Below are positions 9,148 to 16,748 of a stretch of 64,000 nt of DNA, in pieces. Source of the stretch: Microbacterium sp. 18062 (GTDB lineage: Bacteria; Actinomycetota; Actinomycetes; Actinomycetales; Microbacteriaceae); NCBI RefSeq assembly GCF_902706225.1, contig NZ_CACSKB010000012.1, positions 1 through 64,000 of the forward strand. The letters are read 5' to 3'. Every line of letters starts with the position of its first letter. Position 1 is the stretch's first letter. Made by a program: the position numbers and the translations under genes. The notes under the pieces were generated by a model that saw only the letters and a program-made list of their open reading frames with translations, did no database searches and had not been told where the DNA came from.

Positions 9148-9807
9148 TCAGGACGGCGGGGCGGAGAGCCGATCGAGCTGCTTCTCGAGGAACTGGCGGA
9201 CGTCGGCCAGTTCCTCCGCGGACACGCTGTGCGCGAGCCCCGGATAGACGCGTCCGCTGAGGTCCGCGTGAGCGGGAAGCCATTCGACCGTGCGCGTGAC
9301 GAGCGGCTCGGGGATCACCTCGTCATGGCTGCCCCGCCCCCAGAACACCGGCGGGCGTCGCTCGGCGAGCACCGTGTCGCCCGGCAGCACCCCGGGCGCG
9401 GCGTAGCCGCTGAGGTTCACGGCGAACGCGAACCGCTCCGGATGCAGCCGCAGCGCCTGCAGGGCGACCGCACCGCCCTGCGAGAACCCGAGGAGCGCGA
9501 CGGCGGGGGCCTCGGTGCGCGCGTCGATCCACTCGGCCAGGCGCTCCGCCGCATCCGTCACCCGCTGCGGGTCCCGTCCGTCGAGACCCTCGATCGGGTA
9601 CCAGGAGTAGCCGGGGGCGGGCCACGAGGGCGCGAGGGGCGCGCGGACGGCCGCGTAGGCGAACGTGTCGGGAAGGTGCGGGACGAGGCCGAAGAGGTCG
9701 CGTTCGTCGGAGCCGTAGCCGTGCAGCAGCACGAGCAGAGGCTTGCCGGCGGGAGAGCCGGCCGACCACAGGACGACGTCGTCGGCGAGGGCATCGGTGA
9801 GGTTCAC
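9148..9807 (-). CDS. Alpha/beta-hydrolase, phospholipase/carboxylesterase family
   Basis: Small cytoplasmic serine esterase of 219 aa, of the acyl-protein thioesterase/carboxylesterase type. The oxyanion region is LLHGYGSDE near residue 27-35. The catalytic triad can be placed at Ser109 (GFSQGG), Asp162 (SHDEVIP) and His193 (GLAHSVS). There is no signal peptide. The physiological ester is unknown. It is a single gene, divergent from the NUDIX-like gene at 9903. Confidence 0.85.
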   Translation of the reverse strand: MNLTDALADDVVLWSAGSPAGKPLLVLLHGYGSDERDLFGLVPHLPDTFAYAAVRAPLAPSWPAPGYSWYPIEGLDGRDPQRVTDAAERLAEWIDARTEAPAVALLGFSQGGAVALQALRLHPERFAFAVNLSGYAAPGVLPGDTVLAERRPPVFWGRGSHDEVIPEPLVTRTVEWLPAHADLSGRVYPGLAHSVSAEELADVRQFLEKQLDRLSAPPS

Positions 9808-9890
9808 CGCACCATCCTGACACCGGCCGCGGACACCCGCCAGGGATCGGGCACCGCCGGCGCGCAGACGACCGGGGAGAGCCGGTGGGG

Positions 9891-9902
9891 TATACAGGAC
9901 AC
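9891..9902 (+). promoter_or_regulatory. Possible leaderless -10 element
   Basis: TATACA (9891-9896) ends 6 nt before the ATG at 9903, the spacing of leaderless actinobacterial transcripts. The last base is A rather than the consensus T, so this is the weakest of the set. Confidence 0.4.
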
Positions 9903-10532
9903 ATGCCGGTTCGTACTCCCGATCCCGATCCGAACGAGCCCGAGGACGACAGCGCCGAGCGCGACCCCTTGGGTCTCGGCGGGAGCGCGGGCGGTTCGCT
10001 GCCCGGCAGCGCCTCGAACCCCGCGTGGCTCAGCGACGTGGAGCTGGCCGAGATGCGCCGGCGTCTGCCGATGCTCTACGTCGAGGCGATCCCGGTGCGC
10101 ACCGACGGGCTCGGCCAGGTGACGCAGGTCGGCATCCTGCTGCGCGCGACGCCGCTCGGCGAGATCACCCGCACGATCGTGTCCGGGCGCGTGCGCTACG
10201 GGGAGACCGTCCGCGACGCGCTGTTCCGACACCTCGAGAACGACCTCGGCCCTATGGCGTTCCCGCTGCTCCCGCCGTCGCCGACGCCTTTCACCGTCGC
10301 CGAGTACTTCCCGATGCCGGGGCTGAGCGCGTTCCACGACGACCGCCAGCACTCGGTGTCGCTCGCGTACGTCGTGCCCGTGACGGGCACGTGCGAGCCG
10401 CGCCAGGATGCTCTGGAGGTGACGTGGATGGAGCCGTCGGAGGCCGCATCCGACGCGCTCGCCGCGGAGATGGAGGGCGGACGGGGCAGCCTGGTGCGTC
10501 TCGGCCTCGCCTCGGTGGGCGCGCTGCGCTGA
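9903..10532 (+). CDS. NUDIX hydrolase-like protein
   Basis: A 209-aa cytoplasmic protein. The N-terminal 35 residues are acidic and Pro/Gly-rich. The body resembles the NUDIX-fold family annotated as NUDIX hydrolase family protein/DUF4916 in actinobacteria: GILLRATPLGEITRTIVSGRVRYGE, then an RDALFRHLENDLGP helix, then a region with Met/Pro and SLAYVVPV strands. The canonical NUDIX box glutamates (REUXEE) are not clearly preserved, so catalysis is uncertain. The ATG at 9903 was preferred over a GTG 18 nt upstream because of the -10-like TATACA at leaderless spacing. Confidence 0.65.
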   Translation: MPVRTPDPDPNEPEDDSAERDPLGLGGSAGGSLPGSASNPAWLSDVELAEMRRRLPMLYVEAIPVRTDGLGQVTQVGILLRATPLGEITRTIVSGRVRYGETVRDALFRHLENDLGPMAFPLLPPSPTPFTVAEYFPMPGLSAFHDDRQHSVSLAYVVPVTGTCEPRQDALEVTWMEPSEAASDALAAEMEGGRGSLVRLGLASVGALR

Positions 10533-10571
10533 TCCCGGGCGGGCGCGGCGCCCACGGAGCGGGTTCCGCGC

Positions 10572-10611
10572 CCCTTCGTCTCGGAGCTGTGCTCCTCGCT
10601 CAGGGACCGAG
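10572..10611 (+). repeat. 40-bp dispersed repeat, copy 2
   Basis: Exact match to 9091-9130. It follows the NUDIX-like gene by 39 bp. The whole gap 10533-10804 is non-coding and rich in repeats. Confidence 0.85.
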
Positions 10612-10721
10612 AGCGGAGACCTTCGGGGCGGACTCTCGGCTCAGCTTCTCCGCGCCCCTGGCGGGGCACTCCGTGGGGTGGGGAAAGTCCAGGCAATGCG
10701 CCTGTTCAACAGAACCGGGGC

Positions 10722-10808
10722 GGGGAGACTTTCGGGTCAGCGGCCGGGGTCGCTGACGACCGACGAAGGAAGCGAGATCTCCCCACTCCGGGGAGACTTT
10801 CGGGTCAG
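10722..10808 (+). repeat. Two 19-bp direct repeats at the end of the aldolase gene
   Basis: A 19-bp sequence beginning GGGGAGACTTTCGGG occurs at 10722-10740 and 10790-10808. The second copy contains the stop codon of the leftward aldolase gene. Related but diverged versions lie near 10614-10640 and 9135-9150. Confidence 0.7.
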
Positions 10809-11890
10809 GATGCGGAGGTCTCGCGGGCGATCGCGGCGACGAACGCGTCGACGTCGTGCTCGGTCGTGTCGAACGAGCACATCCAGCGCACCTCGCGGCG
10901 CGCCGCATCCGATCCGCTCCAATCGTAGAAGCGGAAGCTCTCGCGCAGGCGATCCGCGACCACGCCGGGCAGTGTCGCGAAGACGCCGTTGGCCTGCGTG
11001 GGCTGCGTGAACGCGACGCCGCGCACCGAGCCGTCGGCGAGCCCCGCCTCGACGCCCCCGCGCAGGCGCTGCGCCATCGCGTTCGAGTGACGCGCGTTCC
11101 GGAGCCACAGGTCGCCCTCGAGCAGCGCCACGAGCTGCGCCGAGACGAAGCGCATCTTCGAGGCGAGCTGCATGTTGAGCTTGCGCAGATACGTGAGTCC
11201 TGCGGATGCGGCCGGCTCCAGCACGACGATCGCCTCCGCGCCGAGCGCGCCGTTCTTCGTGCCGCCGAAGCTCAGCACATCGACGCCCGCGTCCCGCGTG
11301 AAGGCCGCCAGCGGCACGTCGAGGGAGGCCGCGGCGTTCGAGATCCGGGCGCCGTCGAGGTGCAGCCGCATCCCGTGCCCGTGCGCGTGGTCGGCGAGGG
11401 CGCGGACCTCGTCGGGCGTGTAGAGCGTGCCGAGCTCGGTCGACTGCGTGATGGACACCACGAGCGGCTGCGCCCGATGCTCGTCGCCCCATCCCCACGC
11501 CTCGCGGTCGACGAGCTCGGGGGTGAGCTTGCCGTCCTCGGCCGGCACAGTGAGCAGCTTCATGCCGCCCACGCGCTCGGGGGCGCCGCCCTCGTCGACG
11601 TTGATGTGCGCGGACGAGGCGGCGATGACCGCACCCCAGCGCGGGAGCATCGACTGCAGCGCGGTCACGTTCGCGCCGGTTCCGTTGAAGACGGGGAAGG
11701 CCTCGACACCCGCGCCGAAGTGCTGCGCCAAGACGTCCTGCAGGCGGGCCGTGTAGACGTCCTCGCCGTAGGCGATCTGGTGGCCGCCGTTCGCAGCCTC
11801 GATCGCCGCGAGCACCTCCGGGTGCACGCCGGAGTAGTTGTCGGAGGCGAAGCCGCGGACGGCGGGGTCGTGGAGAGTGGTCACGGACAT
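10805..11890 (-). CDS. Threonine aldolase-type PLP-dependent beta-eliminating lyase
   Basis: Fold-type I PLP enzyme of 361 aa resembling low-specificity L-threonine aldolase (L-threonine to glycine and acetaldehyde). The PLP lysine is Lys212 in SFGGTKNGALGAEA; LHLDGAR holds the cofactor-binding Asp179. The N-terminal FASDNYSGVHPEVL is typical. Upstream, TAGATT (11893-11898, reverse strand) is a -10 candidate only 2 nt before ATG and 8 nt before an in-frame GTG two codons later, so translation may begin at the GTG on a leaderless message. Other beta-eliminating specificities cannot be excluded. Confidence 0.8.
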   Translation of the reverse strand: MSVTTLHDPAVRGFASDNYSGVHPEVLAAIEAANGGHQIAYGEDVYTARLQDVLAQHFGAGVEAFPVFNGTGANVTALQSMLPRWGAVIAASSAHINVDEGGAPERVGGMKLLTVPAEDGKLTPELVDREAWGWGDEHRAQPLVVSITQSTELGTLYTPDEVRALADHAHGHGMRLHLDGARISNAAASLDVPLAAFTRDAGVDVLSFGGTKNGALGAEAIVVLEPAASAGLTYLRKLNMQLASKMRFVSAQLVALLEGDLWLRNARHSNAMAQRLRGGVEAGLADGSVRGVAFTQPTQANGVFATLPGVVADRLRESFRFYDWSGSDAARREVRWMCSFDTTEHDVDAFVAAIARETSAS

Positions 11891-12040
11891 CCAATCTAGC
11901 CACGTCGTCTCCGGCCGGGTCGTGGAGCTGCGTCCCCGGCACAGGAGGACTGCCCGAATACAGGACGATCCCGCGCCGATCGTCCTGTTCCGGAGCAGAC
12001 CTCCTGTCGCGGGCAGGCCGCCGCACCTCGCGGGCCGGCC

Positions 12041-12096
12041 GCAGCCGTCAGTCCGCAGCCGTCAGTCCGCAGCCGTCAGTCCGCAGCCGTCAGTCG
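12041..12096. repeat. 14-bp tandem repeat, four units, overlapping a stop codon
   Basis: Four units of GCAGCCGTCAGTCC (last base changed in unit 4) in 56 bp. The fourth unit covers the stop codon and last codons of the gene at 12090. The array fills the end of the gap 11891-12089, which otherwise holds no gene. Confidence 0.85.
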
Positions 12097-13538
12097 CTGC
12101 CGCGGATGCCCTCGGTCGAGGCGATCACGGGGCGCATCTTCCGCTCCAGCGCCTCGTAGAACATCGACAGCGGGAACTCGTCCTCGCGCACCTCGTCGGT
12201 GAAGCCTGACGGCGGTCCCGCGAGCACCTCCTCGGGTAGCCCCCGCGCCCAGCGCGAGGCCGGATGCGGCGTCAGCACGCCGCGCACGAGCTCGTAGGCG
12301 GCGAGCCAGTGCGCCGTCTTCGGCCGGTCGATCGACTCCCAGTAGAGCCGGTCGATGGCGTCGGCGAGGGCCACGACCGCATCCGGCACCTCATCCCAGT
12401 CGATCGTGAGCCGCGTGTCGGTCCAGTGCAGCACGTCGTGCCGGTGCAGCCACGCGAACAGCAGCTGACCGCCGAGCCCGTCGTAGTTGCGCGCCCGCGA
12501 CCCGGTGATCGCGAACCGGAAGATCCGGTCGAACACCACCGCGTACTGCGCGAGTCGCGCGTGCTGCAGCATGTCCCGCTCGGCGGCGCTGAGCTCGTCG
12601 CCCTCGTCGAGGCGGGCCTGCAGGCGGGCGCGGATGCGGACGCACTCCCGGAACGCGGTCAGATCGCAGCGCAGCTCCTCCAGCGCGTAGAGGAAGTACG
12701 GCATCCGCTGCTTGATCATGAACGGATCGAACGGCAGATCGCCGCGCATGTGCGTGCGGTCGTGGATGATGTCCCACATCACGAACGTCTGCTCGGTGAG
12801 CGCCTGGTCGGTCAGCATCCTGGCGGCGTCCTCGGGCAGGTCGAGCTTCGTGATCTCGGATGCCGCGGCCACCACGTGCCGGTAGCGTGCGGCCTCGCGG
12901 TCCTGGAAGATCGCTCCCCAGGTGAACACCGGCACCGTGGAGCTCGCGACCGTCTCGGGAAACAGCACGGCGGAGTTCGTGTCGTACCCCGGGGTGAAGT
13001 CCACGAGCCGGAGAGAGACGAACAGCCGGTTCGTGTACTCGGCCTCGAGGGCGGCGATGAACTCCGGCCAGACGACCTCGACCAGCACCGCCTCGACGTA
13101 GCGGTCGCGGGACCCGTTCTGCGTGTACATCGGGAACACGACGAGGTGCCGGAGACCGTCGACGCGGTGCTGCTGCGGCTGGAACGCCACGAGCGCGTCG
13201 AAGAAGTCCGGCACGCCGAACCCCTCGGCGCTCCAGCGCAGGAAGTCGCCCACGAGCGCCTCGAGGTACCCGGCATCGTGCGGGAACCGCGGAGCGAGTT
13301 CGCGGATCGCGCTCACGATCGTCTTCACCTGCATCCGCGCGGCGGGGATGTCGTCGTCGTCCGGCACGGAGCCGTCCTGCATCTGGAGCCCCTGCAGCGC
13401 GATCGCCGCGTCCTTCAGCGCGAGCCAGGCCGGGTCCTGCTCGACGCCGCGCGCGAGGCTCTGGGCGTCCTCGACGACCTCGGGCTCGCCGACGATCGCC
13501 TTGTGCTCACGGATGGGGTGTGCGGCGCTGATGGACAT
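12090..13538 (-). CDS. DUF6421-like protein of unknown function
   Basis: A 482-aa soluble protein with no signal peptide or membrane segment. I recognise it only as similar to the actinobacterial family called DUF6421; no function is known to me. Visible features are acidic and aromatic-rich segments, IIHDRTHMRGDLPFDPF near the middle (a His/Asp-rich motif that could bind metal) and LLFAWLHRHDVLHWTDTRLTIDWD later on. Start: ATG with GGAGG 6 nt upstream. A TACCCT -10-like box lies on the reverse strand at 13599-13604. It stands alone between two repeat-rich gaps. Confidence 0.7.
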   Translation of the reverse strand: MSISAAHPIREHKAIVGEPEVVEDAQSLARGVEQDPAWLALKDAAIALQGLQMQDGSVPDDDDIPAARMQVKTIVSAIRELAPRFPHDAGYLEALVGDFLRWSAEGFGVPDFFDALVAFQPQQHRVDGLRHLVVFPMYTQNGSRDRYVEAVLVEVVWPEFIAALEAEYTNRLFVSLRLVDFTPGYDTNSAVLFPETVASSTVPVFTWGAIFQDREAARYRHVVAAASEITKLDLPEDAARMLTDQALTEQTFVMWDIIHDRTHMRGDLPFDPFMIKQRMPYFLYALEELRCDLTAFRECVRIRARLQARLDEGDELSAAERDMLQHARLAQYAVVFDRIFRFAITGSRARNYDGLGGQLLFAWLHRHDVLHWTDTRLTIDWDEVPDAVVALADAIDRLYWESIDRPKTAHWLAAYELVRGVLTPHPASRWARGLPEEVLAGPPSGFTDEVREDEFPLSMFYEALERKMRPVIASTEGIRGSD

Positions 13539-13660
13539 GGGGAACCTCCGATCTGCGAGGCCAGGCCGGGACATCCGGCGCGGATTGCTTACGACGCCAG
13601 GGTAGCCGCCCGCATCCTGCTCACCCAGGGTTGCGCGTGGCCGATTCGCGAGCGGAGCGC

Positions 13661-13743
13661 CGCGGTGGGATGTGGACGCTGGCATCGGGACTGGCGGGAG
13701 GCGCCCGCAGGCCGCCGGGGGCATGCGGCCGCATCCCACCGCG
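13661..13743. terminator. Long-loop palindrome beyond the catabolic operon
   Basis: Perfect 12-bp arms CGCGGTGGGATG and CATCCCACCGCG (13661-13672, 13732-13743) with a 59-nt loop. It lies 38 bp beyond the last gene of the leftward operon and upstream of the DUF6421-like gene. There is no U tract, so terminator function is a guess. The rest of the gap 13539-13781 shows only a weak promoter. Confidence 0.4.
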
Positions 13744-13781
13744 CCGCCTAGCGGGCTTGGGTGCGAGAACGCCCCCCGTGT

Positions 13782-15275
13782 CTATGCGTTCTGCGGAAAG
13801 CCCAGGTTCACGCCCGCGTGCGAGGGGTCAAGCCAGCGGCTCGTGATCGCCTTCTCCTGGCTGAAGAAGTCGAAGCCGTGCGGACCGTAGGCCTTCGCGT
13901 CGCCGAAGAGCGATGCCTTCCACCCGCCGAACGAGTGGTACGCGACGGGCACCGGGATCGGCACATTGACTCCCACCATCCCGACCTGCACCTCGCGCTG
14001 GAACCGGCGTGCGGCCCCGCCGTCGTTCGTGAAGATCGCCGTGCCGTTGCCGTACCGGCTGCCGTTGATGATCTCGAGGCCGTCCTCGTACCCGGCGACG
14101 CGCACGATCGACAGCACCGGGCCGAAGATCTCGTCGGTGTACACGGCCGAGTCGAGCGGGACGCGGTCGATCAGGGTGGGGCCCAGCCAGAACCCGTCCG
14201 CCGCGCCGTCGACCTCGACCCCGCGCCCGTCCACCACGACCGTCGCGCCGTCGGATGCGGCGACGTCGAGGTATCCGGCCACCTTGTCGCGGTGCTCGCG
14301 GGTGATGAGCGGGCCCATGTCGCAGCCGCGGGTGCCGTCGCCGGTGCGGAGGGTCGCCATCCGCTCGGTCACCTTCGTCACGAGCGCGTCGGCGATCTGG
14401 TCGGTCGCGAGCACGACCGACACGGCCATGCAGCGTTCGCCGGCCGAGCCGAAGCCCGCGTTCACGGCGGCGTCGGCGGCGAGGTCGAGGTCCGCATCCG
14501 GCAGGACGAGCATGTGGTTCTTGGCTCCGCCGAGCGCCTGCACGCGCTTTCCGTTCGCGGCCGCCCGCTGGTAGATGTACTGGGCGATGGGCGTCGAGCC
14601 GACGAACGAGATCGAGCGGACGTCGGGATGGTCGAGCAGTGCGTCGACGGCCTCCTTGTCGCCGTTGACGACTGTGAGCACGCCGTCGGGGAGCCCCGCT
14701 TCGCGCAGGAGCTCCGCGAGCCAGATCGAGGCGGTGGGGTCCTTCTCACTCGGCTTCAGCACGACGGCGTTGCCCGCCGCCAGCGCGATCGGGAAGAACC
14801 AGAGCGGCACCATCGCCGGGAAGTTGAACGGGCTGATGATGCCCACGACCCCGAGCGGCTGTCGCACGGTGTAGACGTCGACGCCGGTCGAGACGTTCTC
14901 GGAGTACGAGCCCTTGGTCAGGTGCCCGACGCCGCAGGCGAAGTCGACGACCTCGAGGCCGCGGGCGATCTCGCCGAGGGCGTCCGAGAGCACCTTGCCG
15001 TGCTCGGAGGTGAGGATCTCGGCGAGCTCGTGTTTGCGGGCGTTGAGGAGCTCCCGGAACGCGAACAGCACCGAGGTGCGCTTCGCGATCGAGGTGTCGC
15101 GCCATGCCGGCCAGGCGGCGGCGGTCGCGGCGACGGCGGCGCCGACATCCGCGGCGCTCGCCAGCCGTACCTCCTTCTGCACGGCGCCGAGCGCGGGGTT
15201 GTAGACGGGCGCGGTGCGGGTCGATTCGCCCGGCCAGGCGGCTCCGCCGACCCAGTGGTCCAGTGTCTCGCTCAC
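13782..15275 (-). CDS. mmsA: Methylmalonate/malonate-semialdehyde dehydrogenase (CoA-acylating)
   Basis: NAD-dependent aldehyde dehydrogenase of 497 aa of the MmsA type, converting malonate or methylmalonate semialdehyde to acetyl- or propionyl-CoA. Cys282 lies in SAGERCMAVS, typical of MmsA. The usual ELGGK general-base motif is replaced by ALGGAKNHMLVLPDAD, as in CoA-acylating members. SPFNFPAMVPLWFFP is also an MmsA signature. Start: GTG with AGGAGA 6 nt upstream. Last gene of the operon: the preceding aminotransferase would turn beta-alanine into malonate semialdehyde, the substrate expected here. Confidence 0.9.
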   Translation of the reverse strand: MSETLDHWVGGAAWPGESTRTAPVYNPALGAVQKEVRLASAADVGAAVAATAAAWPAWRDTSIAKRTSVLFAFRELLNARKHELAEILTSEHGKVLSDALGEIARGLEVVDFACGVGHLTKGSYSENVSTGVDVYTVRQPLGVVGIISPFNFPAMVPLWFFPIALAAGNAVVLKPSEKDPTASIWLAELLREAGLPDGVLTVVNGDKEAVDALLDHPDVRSISFVGSTPIAQYIYQRAAANGKRVQALGGAKNHMLVLPDADLDLAADAAVNAGFGSAGERCMAVSVVLATDQIADALVTKVTERMATLRTGDGTRGCDMGPLITREHRDKVAGYLDVAASDGATVVVDGRGVEVDGAADGFWLGPTLIDRVPLDSAVYTDEIFGPVLSIVRVAGYEDGLEIINGSRYGNGTAIFTNDGGAARRFQREVQVGMVGVNVPIPVPVAYHSFGGWKASLFGDAKAYGPHGFDFFSQEKAITSRWLDPSHAGVNLGFPQNA

Positions 15276-15308
15276 GTTATCTCTCCTTGTCTCACGTCTT
15301 CTTTCGTG

Positions 15309-15334
15309 AACCGGATGCAGCGCCGCATCCGGTT
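15309..15334 (-). terminator. Intercistronic hairpin, aminotransferase to mmsA
   Basis: Perfect 10-bp arms AACCGGATGC and GCATCCGGTT with a 6-nt loop, in the 91-bp gap between the two genes. There is no U tract; it may protect or process the message rather than end it. Confidence 0.5.
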
Positions 15335-15366
15335 GGGGTCTGCGCGGGGTGGTCGTCCGACCAGCA

Positions 15367-16674
15367 CTACAGCGCCGCGAGAGCGGCGTCGTAGATCTCG
15401 ACCGCCTCCGCGACGTCGTCGTCGGTGACGACACAGGGCGGAACGACGTGGATGCGATTGTCCTGCACGAACGGCAGCAGGCCGCGCGCGAGCAGGTCTT
15501 TCTTGAGTGCGCCCATCGCCGCCGCCGGCAGGGGCTCGCGGGTGGCGCGATCGGCGACGAGCTCGAGAGCCCAGAAGACCCCCTCGCCGCGCACCTCGCC
15601 GATCACCTCGTGCTTCTCCCCGAGCGACCGCAGCGCCGGCCCGATCACCTCCGCCCCCACGCGCCGTGCGTTCTCCACGATGCCCTCGGACTCCATCGCG
15701 TCGAGGGTCGCGACGATGGATGCGGCAGCCAGTGGATGGCCGGAATAGGTCAGGCCGCCGGGGAACACGCGCTCGTCGAACGTCGCCGCGATCTCGTCCG
15801 AGATGATGACGCCGCCGACCGGCACGTAGCCGGAGTTGACGCCCTTGGCGAAGGTGATGAGATCCGGCACGACGTCGTGCCCGTGGAAGGCGAACCAGCG
15901 GCCGGTGCGGCCGAAGCCGGCCATGACCTCGTCGAGGATGAGGAGGATGCCGTAGCGGTCGCAGATCGCCCGGACACCCGCGAGATACCCGGGAGGCGGC
16001 ACCATGATGCCCGCCGTGCCGGGGATCGACTCCAGGAGGATCGCGGCGATGCCGCTCGCGCCCTCGGCCTGCACGACCCGCTCGAGGTGGTGCAGCGCAC
16101 GCGCGGTCTCCTCCTCGGGGCTGGTCGCCCAGAACTCGGAGCGATACAGATACGGGCCGAAGAAGTGCACGTGCCCACGTGCGTACTCGTTGGGGATGCG
16201 GCGCCAGTCGCCGGTCGCGACGATCGCCGCACCCGTGTTGCCGTGGTACGAGCGATAGCGCGAGAGCACCTTGTCGCGGCCCGTGTGCAGTCGAGCCAGG
16301 CGGATGGCGTTCTCATTCGCGTCGGCGCCGCCGTTGGTGAAGAACACCTTCGAGAACCCTTCCGGCGCCCGGGCCACGATGCGCTTCGCGGCCTCGCCGC
16401 GGGTGAGGTTCGCGGTGGAGGGGGCGATCGTGGCGAGAAGCTCCGCCTGCTCGCGGATGGCGTTCACGACCGCCGGATGCTGATGCCCGATGTTGACGTT
16501 CACCAGCTGGCTGGAGAAGTCGAGGTAGGTGCGGCCGGCGTGGTCCCACACCCGGGTGCCGAGCCCGCCCGCGATCACGAGCGGATCGAGGGCGGCCTGG
16601 GCGGACCACGAGTGGAACACGTGCGCGCGGTCGAGGTCGTGGGTGAGGGCGTCGAGCCCGGGGCCGTCGGTCAT
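15367..16674 (-). CDS. Class III aminotransferase, probable beta-alanine (omega-amino acid):pyruvate type
   Basis: PLP-dependent class III (omega) aminotransferase of 435 aa. LLILDEVMAGFGRTG places the cofactor Asp at 248, and LITFAKGVNSGYVPVGG places the Schiff-base lysine at 277. SYHGNTGAA and GLTYSGHPL are family motifs. The exact amino donor is not readable, but the neighbours (ureide hydrolases before it and MmsA after it) argue for beta-alanine to malonate semialdehyde, or 3-aminoisobutyrate to methylmalonate semialdehyde. Start: ATG behind GAGGAACCTCCC. Confidence 0.85.
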   Translation of the reverse strand: MTDGPGLDALTHDLDRAHVFHSWSAQAALDPLVIAGGLGTRVWDHAGRTYLDFSSQLVNVNIGHQHPAVVNAIREQAELLATIAPSTANLTRGEAAKRIVARAPEGFSKVFFTNGGADANENAIRLARLHTGRDKVLSRYRSYHGNTGAAIVATGDWRRIPNEYARGHVHFFGPYLYRSEFWATSPEEETARALHHLERVVQAEGASGIAAILLESIPGTAGIMVPPPGYLAGVRAICDRYGILLILDEVMAGFGRTGRWFAFHGHDVVPDLITFAKGVNSGYVPVGGVIISDEIAATFDERVFPGGLTYSGHPLAAASIVATLDAMESEGIVENARRVGAEVIGPALRSLGEKHEVIGEVRGEGVFWALELVADRATREPLPAAAMGALKKDLLARGLLPFVQDNRIHVVPPCVVTDDDVAEAVEIYDAALAAL

Positions 16675-16708
16675 GGGAGGTTCCTCGTCTTTCGCGTCGT
16701 CGCGGGGT

Positions 16709-16741
16709 GACGGTCGGGCGGGCCGTGCCCGCCCGACCGTC
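16709..16741 (-). terminator. Perfect 14-bp hairpin between binding-protein and aminotransferase genes
   Basis: Arms 16709-16722 and 16728-16741 pair perfectly over 14 bp with a 5-nt loop (CCGTG). It lies 7 bp beyond the substrate-binding-protein stop codon. This is the usual place for a stem that stabilises abundant binding-protein mRNA or reduces read-through into downstream enzymes. Confidence 0.65.
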
Positions 16742-16748
16742 GGGCGGA

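Noticed and set aside
12041..12096. CRISPR-like array
   Set aside because: Only four 14-bp units with no spacers.
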